This document shows, in pieces, positions 43,030-52,607 of a stretch of DNA of 64,000 bases. Source of the DNA: Tritrichomonas musculus (Eukaryota > Parabasalia > Tritrichomonadida > Tritrichomonadidae). The stretch is from assembly GCA_039105265.1 (NCBI GenBank), contig JAPFFF010000006.1, positions 3,534,001 to 3,598,000 of the forward strand. The letters are read 5' to 3'. A program made the translations under genes and the position numbers. The notes under the pieces are model-generated. The model was not told the DNA's origin, ran no database searches, and was given only the letters and a program-made list of their open reading frames with translations. Each line of letters starts with the position of its first letter. Positions within the stretch are counted from its first letter, which is position 1.

Positions 43030-43260
43030 TCTTAAAATGAACATCAATACATTATATTATTATTTTTTAAATATTTTAAAATCACAAATACCAATTATAA
43101 AAAAAAGATAAATATGCTTGAGATCTCGAGATCTCAGTAATTGATATCAAGTTTACAAAAACAAATTATCATGATATCAGATTTTAAAACTGATAATCGA
43201 GTATCAGATATAAAAAAGTAACGTTTTTGATATCGATTCTCAAAATAATCATCCTATTTT
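43030..43260. repeat. Inverted copy of the repeat at 17,238
   Basis: Read on the minus strand from 43,250: GAGAATCGATATCAAAAACG, then CTGATACTCGATTATCAGTT, matching 17,255-17,330, and further on GATATCAATTACTGAGATC, matching about 17,390-17,410, followed by a shared TAATTGGTATTTGTGATTTT and TGTATTGATGTT. Identity is moderate, with small gaps, so this is an old dispersed copy. Confidence 0.6.
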
Positions 43261-44892
43261 TAACTAATTATCATTTGACAATTTTTTCCAAATGAAAAGC
43301 ATTTAAAATCATTTTCTACAATTGGCACTTGGCAAAAATGCAATCATTGTATAGAGATATAACTAGCCTAGAGGAAGTTGGCTTGCTAACTCTCAGAAAT
43401 CAATATCGAATATCAAATATTTTTCTGGTATAGAGATGCAAGGCAAGCCAAGTAATTGATTTTGATAATCTATAAAAAATTTATTTCTCTTGTATATATA
43501 TTAGCTTAACATTAATTAACTAATGAGAACTGGAGTTCTCATTAGTTATCTATTTTACTATCTATTACCAAAATAAAAAGCCTAAATCATTTTTATTTTA
43601 TATATTATATCATATAATTATCTATCAAATATGTATATATTTAGATTTGAAATATTTTATTTATAAAGAAAATCCTACTCAAAAGTTATATCGTTCAACA
43701 GAAAATTTATTTGGCAGTTTTCGTATGCTTTTTGAATTTTCTTATAATTGATATAACCAATATACCAAATGATTTGGAAAGCAGATCATTATTAAATCTG
43801 ATTGGAAAAGTTTATTTTAGTTTAACTTTTTGGATTGTATACTTTATTTCAGTGAAAACAATACAAAAATGATATAAACCATTTAATACAAATTTGGGAT
43901 ATCCCAAAATTAGATGAAAACTTATCTTATTCTTTTTAAGTATATATATGATAAAATACACCTTATTTTTCTTTGAAATTATCATATGAATAATAATCTA
44001 TTGATTTTGTTCTTTTCACCGAATAATATATATTTCATTCATTAAAGAATTGTTTAAATTATGCCATTTTGTTTATACTTATAATTTTTTTTTCTTAATA
44101 ATATAATAATAATATATACCTTACATATGAATATAAGGTTTAATTAACCAATGAAACAGCAAATGCTTTTCATATTTTATGTTGTAATCCAATAATAAGT
44201 CCAAAAAAAATATTATTTATTTTTTTCCCCTATTGATTAGTTATGCAAAATACTTACAGCAATAATCGATAATCATGAAATATAATATATAAAATATGAA
44301 TAATTCATTTTTCTATTATTTAAAAATAAATATATAAATATACATTTAGAATTTAATTTTGCAATAAAATTATTGAATTTCTGATAGCCATAACCACACT
44401 TGAAAACGACCTTAGAAAAAATATTTTTTGATGAGATACAGAACATATTCTGTTATAAGAAAATTCTGACTTTTTCATAAATTAGATATTGTGAGTTACG
44501 TTTAAAAAAATCATTTTTAAAATATCTCGAAGAATAAAAAGAAAAATCAAAATATATAATTATAAAATATAATTAAAAGTATATAAATATTAAATAAAGT
44601 ATTAAATATCTATTTAATAAATTAAAACAATCAAAATTTATAATTTATTAATAATATTTAAATTTTGAATAACCACTTAAAAAATAAGTGAGGAGACTTT
44701 GATTGAATGGATAATTGAAATATTTACACTCCTTCCAAAATGATATAAAAATTAAATATTTTTATGATTTCCTAGATATGAAAAATTTATAAAGATGGTT
44801 ATATATTTATGAAAAACTGATTTTATTCAATTTAATTGAATAATTTCAAATGATTTGTTTTGGTTTGATGTATTGAATAATAAAGATAAAAA
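43261..44892. other. 1.6-kb AT-rich intergenic region
   Basis: No gene. A local inverted repeat AATGAGAACT/AGTTCTCATT lies near 43,520-43,545 (TAATGAGAACTGGAGTTCTC). Nothing else seen. Confidence 0.5.
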
Positions 44893-45597
44893 ATGGAAAC
44901 ACAGCCAAAGACTTATCTAAAAAATGGACAAAAAAGAAAATCAGCTAAAATGGCTGAACTTTTCAATAGAGCCAAAAACTGTCGTCGCCGAGTTTTTACT
45001 ATAAGCGAAGACAAGATTATTATAAAGTGTGCTTCATCATCAAGATTTAACAATGATTGGGAATCCGTTGCTAAACGTCTGTATTCACGGACAGCAAGGC
45101 AATGCAGGGAACGTTGGTTGTATTACTTGTCACCCACAAATAATTTAGAACCTTTTTCGTTAGAAGAAGATCAACTTGTAGTTCAAAAGGTTAATGAACT
45201 TGGAAAGAAATGGACCCAGATATCCAAGTTTTTTAATGGCAGGTCTGAGAATTCAATAAAAAACAGGTGGTATTCTAAACTATCATCTAGATGTAATGTT
45301 GATCCATCAGGAATTTATTCTCTTGATCTCCAAAAAATGGTTGATTTACCAGTTAAACCAAGAAAATCACAAAATTTAACACAAAATATCCAAATTACCA
45401 AAGAGGATATGAATAACAAAGTTGAAATCAAATCTTCAGATTTTTTTGAAGAATTCCCTTTTGCTGCTCTCACAGAAGAACAAAATGAGAATAATATTCA
45501 ATTACATAATGATAATAATTTATGGGATGGAGAATTTATTTTTTGGACAAACGATATCTTTAATAAGTATGTTCAACCAGAATTTGAGATTCAATAG
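44893..45597 (+). CDS. Two-repeat Myb-like DNA-binding protein
   Basis: A 234-residue protein with R2R3-type Myb repeats. The first covers about residues 33-80 (VFTISEDKII...WESVAKRLYSRTARQCRERW, with the typical RTARQCRERW recognition helix); the second about 86-130 (PFSLEEDQLVVQKVNELGKKW...GRSENSIKNRW). The N-terminus is short and basic; the C-terminal 100 residues are acidic and Asn-rich (NENNIQLHNDNN), a possible activation region. Trichomonads use many Myb proteins as promoter-binding regulators, some recognising initiator or iron-response sites. In the first repeat the first tryptophan position is Phe35 (VFTISED), as is common in these families. Confidence 0.9.
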   Translation: METQPKTYLKNGQKRKSAKMAELFNRAKNCRRRVFTISEDKIIIKCASSSRFNNDWESVAKRLYSRTARQCRERWLYYLSPTNNLEPFSLEEDQLVVQKVNELGKKWTQISKFFNGRSENSIKNRWYSKLSSRCNVDPSGIYSLDLQKMVDLPVKPRKSQNLTQNIQITKEDMNNKVEIKSSDFFEEFPFAALTEEQNENNIQLHNDNNLWDGEFIFWTNDIFNKYVQPEFEIQ

Positions 45598-45604
45598 AAT
45601 ATAA

Positions 45605-46663
45605 ATTTCAATAATAATTTTTAAATGATTTTTTATTTTTATTAATAGAAATTCGGCTATTAGATAAATAAATTTTATCTATCATTCACATTTATTTTAT
45701 TTATCATATTTTGGGTAAAAAAAGGCGAATACTGATTTCAATAATATTTTTGAAATATACAATTTTCCAATTATTCTCAAATTGGATTCTAAATATTGAA
45801 TCCATTTATATATATTTCCATTAATATTACCAAACGGCTATTTTTAAGGGTAATCCTACAACTATACGTTTAATTTTTTGGTTCGTTTCATTTTGTAACG
45901 TTCGCAATGGAACTCCAATAAAAGAATAACTAAAAATACTCACTATTTCACATCTATAATCAATAATGTTTTTAAATCATCACTTTTTTTAAAAACAATT
46001 CAATTTTCATATTCTTTTTTTTTTATATTATGACATTTATAATACAATTCTTGAGCATTTCTGACATTAGATATAATTTATAAAGCATAAAAATAATTAT
46101 ATTTACAAAAAACGATTTTATCCGAAATAAACCCTTATCCAAAATAATTGAAAATAAAATTATCCGAAAAAGTACTTAATAAATTCTAAAAGTAATGCTG
46201 ATTTTTTTGTTGATAATTGATATTTGTAAATATTTTTTTATACGTTTATTTTATCCTTTACAAAAAGTTTAAATTCAAACAATATACATTTGTAAAATAT
46301 TTAGATAAAAATAAGTAAACAGCATATATATATAATATTTTATATCAATAAAATGTATTTAAATTATAATAATAAAATTATGAAAATATAAATTTAATAA
46401 AATAAAGAGATAAGAAACATTTTTAAAAACTTTAGAAAAAAAAAACGTTAATTTTTTCAAAAACAAAAAAAAAAAATTTGTTAAAATCCATTCCAACCTA
46501 AATTAATTAATTGAATATATATTAATTAATATTAATTATAGATTTTATAAAAAAATGTCCGTTTTTCCCTATAAAATTTCACCAAATATTTAACCATTAA
46601 TACAATACTAACGGTAATTTTTATTTTTACCAATTAAAAAAAAAAAACACTATAATTTTTAAA
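45605..46663. other. AT-rich spacer between Myb and LRR-kinase genes
   Basis: No gene or element. CGTTAA lies at 46,664-46,669, overlapping the following ATG (see promoter note). Confidence 0.5.
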
Positions 46664-46668
46664 CGTTA

Positions 46669-49029
46669 ATGCTAAAAACCAAAATCAAACTTTCAAATGG
46701 CTTAATAGCTCAATTAACGGAAAGTAATCTCAGTGCCGAAATTATTGAATCTAGCAAAGCCCGAGGATCAGTAATTGTACCTCGCCATATTGATTATCAA
46801 TCGAAGAAATATGTCATCACACGAATTGGCGACAATGCATTTTCGGAAAACCGTGTAATTGATTCCCTTTCATTTGTAACGGATTCCTCAGTACGCAGCA
46901 TTGGAAACAAAGCTTTTTCACACTCCTCATTAAAGAGTCTGAGCATACCTGCCAGTCTAGAAGAACTCGATGACTGGTGGTGCTTTTGTGCCAAGAATTT
47001 GAATACGATAGAAGTTTCACCAAACAATGAAAATTTCACCTTTATTGATGACAAGTTTTTAATATGGAAAAACAAAGATATTGAAATGAACAATAGGTTT
47101 GATGTTCTCGTCTTTGCAAGACGAAACATAACGGGCACAATCGAAGTTCCTTCTAGTGTACGACGCATTGCTCCTTATGCGTTTGACAAGTGTGAAAAAT
47201 TCAAATCTTTAGTATTCAAAAACGACGGTTTTTCGAAATTGAAAGTGATTGATTATTCAGCTTTTTGTGGATGTGGAAGTCTTGAGAGTATTTCTGATAT
47301 ACCGGAAACGGTTACGACGGTTGGTAACTGTTGTTTTTCGTTCGCTCGAAGACTTGTTCGTGTTGAGTTTTTGGCCGCAAAAGTGTCAATCGGCGACTAT
47401 TGTTTTGAGAACTGTTATTCGTTATCGCGGGCATCTTTCCCTAACGCCCGCAAGGTCAAAGTTGGCGAAGGATCATTCAATGAAGTCGACTGCGGTTTTC
47501 AGTTGAAAGTGCCTTTGTACGCTGAAGTTTGTGGTGAAGGATTGACTGATGTTCGAAGTAAAATAAAAAGAATTAGTGAGCCCTTCTTCGATGATGATGA
47601 AATTAACCGTTTTCAAGATTCCCCTAAATCATCAGCAAGTAGTCAAAAAACAAGCTTCTCGCCGAAAAATAGTTCGAAATCATCCGTGGCAAGTTCTCAC
47701 TCATCATCTGGAATCGATAAAAGACAACGGCAAAGACAACCGAGACATATCGGCGTCAGAGTTCTACTTGAAAGAATCGCATTTCTTGAAAATAGACTTT
47801 CAAAGTACGAAGATGTTGTTCCGTTTGACATCAACGGATACATCAAAGGCGATTCAGTTGCAAAAGATGCATATTTAAGAGTAAAAAGAGAAGAAAAAGA
47901 TAAAGAAAAAAGTTTCAAAAATTTGAAAGAAGGCGGTTTTACTGACTATGAAGCTTTTTCAGAGGAAAAAGATGCAAACAAAATCAAAGATAAAGATAAA
48001 GAAAAAGATAAGGAGGCTTCTACGTGCATCATTGCTGATGACGAGAAAAAGTTTCATAAATTAATTAAAAAAATAGGCGAAGGTACAACTTCGGTCGCTT
48101 ACAAAATAATTGACACTAGAAACAATCACGTAATGTGCAAAAAGTTTATTAAAATAGAAGATGGAAAAATGTCAAAAAAAGGACTCCAAAACGCTGTGAA
48201 AGAATTCACAGTAATAGCGAAGATAAAACATCCAAGCATCTGCGATGCAATTGGTATAAATATAAAAGAGCAGGTCCGACCAAATTTCCTCTCAAAAAAT
48301 GAAACTAACGAAAGTGAAAGGGATGATAAAGGAGGATTGGGAATGATTATAACTTCATCTCTTTTCTTTGAATTCCTCGAGCTGAGCTTGAAACAATGCA
48401 TTAAAGATAATTTGTTGACTAATACAATGAAAACAAAGGTAGCACTTGAAATTTGTAGCGGAATGTCACATATACATAGAATTGGACTAATTCATAGCGA
48501 TTTGCGGGTAGAAAATATAATGCTGAATAGTATTATGGAAGGGAAAATAATTGGACTCGGACTTGATAGAATTGCAATGTTCATTCGAAAGGGAGTAAGC
48601 CATGACGAGGATTCACACTTTAAGAGCTCTTTAATGAAGGATATTAGTACATTTGCTTACATGTCACCTGAATTACAGAAGGAACTAGAATATGATAATA
48701 GAACTGATGTGTACTCTTTCGGAGTTGTATTACATGTAATTTTCACTGGGAAATTGCCAAAATTAAGCTTAAAAGACAAAGTAAGTGGTAAAAAAGTTGA
48801 CCTTCCAGAACCATCTGACGGAATTAGCCCTTTCTGTATCCAATTAATTGATAAATGCATGGAGTTCGACCCATCAAAGAGACCCACGTTCGATGAAATA
48901 TTAGATGAATTACAAAAAAACTCGTATTCTCTTGCTATTGATGTTGATGCGGATCTTATTTCTAGAAGACACAGAGCTCTTAATCGATATGAATCACTTT
49001 ATTTTGGAACTTCCAGCTTTTCATCTTAA
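46669..49029 (+). CDS. BspA-type LRR protein fused to a pseudokinase domain
   Basis: A 786-residue fusion. Residues about 15-300 are leucine-rich repeats of the BspA/TpLRR (LRR_5) type: repeats such as YVITRIGDNAFSENRVIDSL, VRRIAPYAFDKCEKFKSLVF, and VTTVGNCCFSFARRLVRVEF. A Ser- and Lys/Glu-rich linker (300-460) with KDKDKEKDKE follows. The kinase-like domain spans about 465-755: glycine loop GEGTTSVA (470-477), Lys491 (VMCKK), catalytic loop IHSDLRVEN (608-616; HSD for HRD, Asp611 kept), and GLG at 629-631 where DFG belongs, so the metal-binding Asp is absent. The MSPE (665-668) and the terminal RPTFDEI are normal. It is most likely a pseudokinase, perhaps a surface-linked or scaffold protein; there is no signal peptide or membrane segment. 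Confidence 0.9.
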   Translation: MLKTKIKLSNGLIAQLTESNLSAEIIESSKARGSVIVPRHIDYQSKKYVITRIGDNAFSENRVIDSLSFVTDSSVRSIGNKAFSHSSLKSLSIPASLEELDDWWCFCAKNLNTIEVSPNNENFTFIDDKFLIWKNKDIEMNNRFDVLVFARRNITGTIEVPSSVRRIAPYAFDKCEKFKSLVFKNDGFSKLKVIDYSAFCGCGSLESISDIPETVTTVGNCCFSFARRLVRVEFLAAKVSIGDYCFENCYSLSRASFPNARKVKVGEGSFNEVDCGFQLKVPLYAEVCGEGLTDVRSKIKRISEPFFDDDEINRFQDSPKSSASSQKTSFSPKNSSKSSVASSHSSSGIDKRQRQRQPRHIGVRVLLERIAFLENRLSKYEDVVPFDINGYIKGDSVAKDAYLRVKREEKDKEKSFKNLKEGGFTDYEAFSEEKDANKIKDKDKEKDKEASTCIIADDEKKFHKLIKKIGEGTTSVAYKIIDTRNNHVMCKKFIKIEDGKMSKKGLQNAVKEFTVIAKIKHPSICDAIGINIKEQVRPNFLSKNETNESERDDKGGLGMIITSSLFFEFLELSLKQCIKDNLLTNTMKTKVALEICSGMSHIHRIGLIHSDLRVENIMLNSIMEGKIIGLGLDRIAMFIRKGVSHDEDSHFKSSLMKDISTFAYMSPELQKELEYDNRTDVYSFGVVLHVIFTGKLPKLSLKDKVSGKKVDLPEPSDGISPFCIQLIDKCMEFDPSKRPTFDEILDELQKNSYSLAIDVDADLISRRHRALNRYESLYFGTSSFSS

Positions 49030-49101
49030 TTATTTTATTTATGTAAAAATCATTGGTGTAAAATGGCATATTAAACTTTTTGTATAAAAACAAATTTTTT
49101 A
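49030..49101. terminator. Short convergent 3' spacer
   Basis: Only 72 bases separate the convergent stop codons of the LRR-pseudokinase gene and the metacaspase gene. The T/A-rich spacer must hold both polyadenylation regions; no clear AATAAA was seen beyond TAAA words that overlap the stop codon in this group. Confidence 0.3.
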
Positions 49102-50553
49102 TTAATATTTTTTAACCATTAGAGGGAAGATTGGCTTTTCAAGCATATCTCTCCTTGTTGGATACATTTCTAACTGTTGATTATATTTTCTTAATTCTGG
49201 AGCCATAATTCTTTGAACATCACCAATCCTGATTGATGGGTTGTTTCTTAGTATTGTCCAAAAGTTGAATGTGAATATTCCCTGGTTATTCTGTTTGATT
49301 TTAATTTGTTTGGCAGTTTGACTATCATTAGATGCTGATATCGACATTATATTAGCGGGCCACCTTTCGGCTTTTCTTAATGATTCTGGAATGTCCCAGA
49401 TCGTTCCACTGTGACAACAATCTGATAAAAGTATTGTATGCGCCATTCCTTTATGATATTTGTTTATGTATTCTGCTAATTCGTCATCAACAATATAACC
49501 TGAATCAAAAACCATAACTTCATCATACCCATCTTCTTCATCACCAGAAGTATCTTTTATTTGAGCTCCATGACCTGTATAGAAGATCGTTAAATATTGA
49601 TTAACTCTTTCAAGAAATACTTTCAAAAACTTGAGAAATAGAGTATGGTGCGGATCGTGAAGAAAATATACTTTATATCCCATGTATTTATGGTTGGCAG
49701 CAACAGTAATTGCATCATTAATTGGTCCAACTCCAAGTTGATATTTAGGCGATTTATATGAGTTACATAATATTAAACAGCTTATTGGATCTGGTGTAAA
49801 TCTATGAGGATCGACATTTGAAAGATCCATAGCAATTTCTCTAAGTTGTCTTAATGCAGATTCGGCTGTGGAATGCTGCCTTAATTTCTGAAATTGCTCA
49901 GAGGACTGAAATTTAAATATTTCCTGATTTGTTTGTGGCTGTGCGGCTGGTGGGACATTGTAATTTTGAAGCCACATTGAAGCTGTCCATGGATTATTTG
50001 TGTCGGAGTATTGACTTGGATTAAAAACAAAATATGTATAAGGATATGCTTGTGGCTGCGCATAATAATTTGGCGGCTGGGTTTGAGGATAATATTGTTG
50101 TTGCGGTTGCTGATAGTATTGCTGCTGAGGGTAAGATGGTTGTTGTGGATAAGCTGGCTGAGTTGGATACGACGGTGGAGGAGTATAAACTTGTTGCTGT
50201 TGTGGATAAGAAGGCTGTTGTGGCGGATAAGATGGCTGCTGTTGCGGATAAGATGGCTGCTGTTGCGGATAAGATGGTGGAACCTGTGGATAAGAAGGTG
50301 GTTGCTGCGGGTAAGATGTTGGTGGTGTATAATATTGCTGTTGCTGCTGAGGTGGATAAGATGGCTGTTGAGGCGGATATGATGGTTGTTGGGTAGGATA
50401 AGATGGCTGTGGCGTAGGATATGACGGCTGCTGTTGAGGAGGATAATATTGTTGCTGTGGTGGATAATATTGCCCTTGTGGCGGATATTGTTGAGGTTGC
50501 CCATAATATGGCTGATTAGGGGGATAGGCATTTGGATATTGATTTGGCTGCAT
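49102..50553 (-). CDS. Metacaspase with a Pro/Gln/Tyr-rich prodomain
   Basis: A 483-residue type I-like metacaspase (clan CD cysteine protease, Arg/Lys-directed and usually calcium-dependent). Residues 1-180 are low complexity Pro/Gln/Tyr with about eleven PSYP units, the usual kind of prodomain in these enzymes. The peptidase domain starts near 253 (PDPISCLILCNSYK). The catalytic histidine is in FYTGHGAQ (His328) and the catalytic cysteine in LSDCCHSG (Cys380); the acidic loop SGDEEDGYDE (336-345) is the family's calcium and substrate region. Both catalytic residues are present, so it should be active. There is no signal peptide. It is convergent to the LRR-pseudokinase gene. Confidence 0.92.
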   Translation of the reverse strand: MQPNQYPNAYPPNQPYYGQPQQYPPQGQYYPPQQQYYPPQQQPSYPTPQPSYPTQQPSYPPQQPSYPPQQQQQYYTPPTSYPQQPPSYPQVPPSYPQQQPSYPQQQPSYPPQQPSYPQQQQVYTPPPSYPTQPAYPQQPSYPQQQYYQQPQQQYYPQTQPPNYYAQPQAYPYTYFVFNPSQYSDTNNPWTASMWLQNYNVPPAAQPQTNQEIFKFQSSEQFQKLRQHSTAESALRQLREIAMDLSNVDPHRFTPDPISCLILCNSYKSPKYQLGVGPINDAITVAANHKYMGYKVYFLHDPHHTLFLKFLKVFLERVNQYLTIFYTGHGAQIKDTSGDEEDGYDEVMVFDSGYIVDDELAEYINKYHKGMAHTILLSDCCHSGTIWDIPESLRKAERWPANIMSISASNDSQTAKQIKIKQNNQGIFTFNFWTILRNNPSIRIGDVQRIMAPELRKYNQQLEMYPTRRDMLEKPIFPLMVKKY

Positions 50554-50555
50554 TT

Positions 50556-52607
50556 AGATTAAACTAAAATGTAAATATTTACCAAAATTTAAATTCTATA
50601 AAACTTTTTGAACCAAAATTTTGGTACAAAATATTTCATTTCGCGGGTTTCACATAAAATAAAAAAGATTATTTTACAATTTTTTAAATTTAATTAAAAA
50701 GATAAATATCAGAGTAAGAAATATAACTATTTTAATGCGTTTTAATCTAAATTTAGATTGATTTACACCAATTTTTAGCGATTTTTATTTGAAAAGTACA
50801 ATTTATTCAATTACTTCAATAATTAAACTGCGTTTACTTATTGCGATTTTTAAATCTTTTGAAAAAGATGAATAGAAGATATAATTGATAGTTGTTATAC
50901 AGAAAATGGCTTTTGACATATTATATATAAATAGAAACAAACATCTTTTGAGCTTTCATCACACACAATGTAAACTTATAAAACTGGAAATATCTTCAAT
51001 TTTGTTTAAAAATAATTTGAGATTTTGACAAATGCAAAAAGGTGAATTTTCAGTGGTATTCCAACTTTTTTTTAATTTATTATTTCCAAAAAAAATCGAT
51101 AACATAACCATTAATTATCAATTGCGATGCTTAAGCATTTTTGATCACTATATTGAATAAATAGAGGGATGAAAACCGTATCTCTAACCTTTAATTGTTT
51201 TATAATTGATGTTGCTATGCCTTTGCGATTTTATAGATAATTTATTCATGTGAAGTGAAAACTCGTTATTTGATTTTTTTATTTTTACTTTAATTGAATG
51301 AATATTTTATCTTATGAAAAAATATTAAGATTATTTACTTCTATATATCCAATACTGACATTTGCCATAATTGGTTTTAATGGATGTTGAGAATTTAAAA
51401 ACAATTTAAAAAATAATGTTTCATCTATATCTCGAGTCAAATAAAATATTTATGAATTATAAATCAATTATAATATTTTATATTTGATTTATAAAATATA
51501 TTATCTGTTATATATCCAATTTATTAGCCATATATAAATTTAAATGCAAATTTATATTAAAAAATTAAGAAAATGACTTATTTCTCAATTGATTTACGAA
51601 ATAATTATATACTAATTGTACAATATAATAATAATAAATATTTAAATAAATTTTATTATGTAAATAAGTTACTCTATACTCTCATTTTAAAGAAAAATGT
51701 AATTTTATATTTTGCATTATTTTGAATTATTTTTCATCGTATTTTTGTACGTTACTATTTTTTAGTGACGTGAGATGATTATTTTCGGTGAAGTGAAGTT
51801 AATAGTGAAGTGATTCTTGAAAAATATAAATTTCCTCATTTTCTTAAAAATATTATTAAAAATAATTTTTATAAAGTAAAATTATTAATTACTATATTAT
51901 AAAAATAACTTTAATATTTAATATATTGAAAACCAAAAAATAATCACAATACCAAGCAACATATTTTTTTTGAAATCCAATTAAAAATCATCGTTTAATT
52001 GAATTTTTCATTTTTTTTTTGTTAATTTATCTATTTAATATATAATGTAAAACTTAAATATAAAATATAAATAGTATAAAAATTATAATATATATAATAT
52101 ATATAAAATAAAATAATGTTTTAATAAAAATACTACTAGGATAAAAAATGTTTATTATTTCAATATAAAAAATATAATAACTGAAAAAGTTAAAAATTTA
52201 TAAAAAATAAAAAAAATATAAACAAGTGTATCTCTAGAAAATAAATATTTTTTAAACATATAAGTATTAATAAACTATTAATATATATATACTATAATAA
52301 TTAATAAAACAAAATTATATATATATTTATATTTCATCAATTTTTATATAAAAAAAATTATAGCCTCTCAATTATAAAACGATTCTTATTCAGAAAAATA
52401 AAAATAGAAATATCTCAAAAATAGGAGTATAAAATTCTTATCCATTAAAGCACAATCTTAGTTTCAAAATAAAAATAAAGAAAATATGATCAATATTACA
52501 ATATTTCGTCAATTTCTCTACATGAATACATCTTAATTTATAGATAATTTTATTCGTTAAGTTGCAATATAAAAATTAAAAACATATTTGGTCAATATTA
52601 AAATTTT
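50556..52607. other. 2-kb AT-rich intergenic region
   Basis: No gene or mobile element recognised. CGTTAA occurs at 52,555-52,560, 48 bases before the TM9 start codon. The sequence is dominated by TATATA words. Confidence 0.5.

Noticed and set aside
50011-50531. Plus- and minus-strand frames over the metacaspase prodomain
   Set aside because: Alternative frames of the Pro/Gln/Tyr repeat region; the metacaspase frame has the catalytic domain attached.
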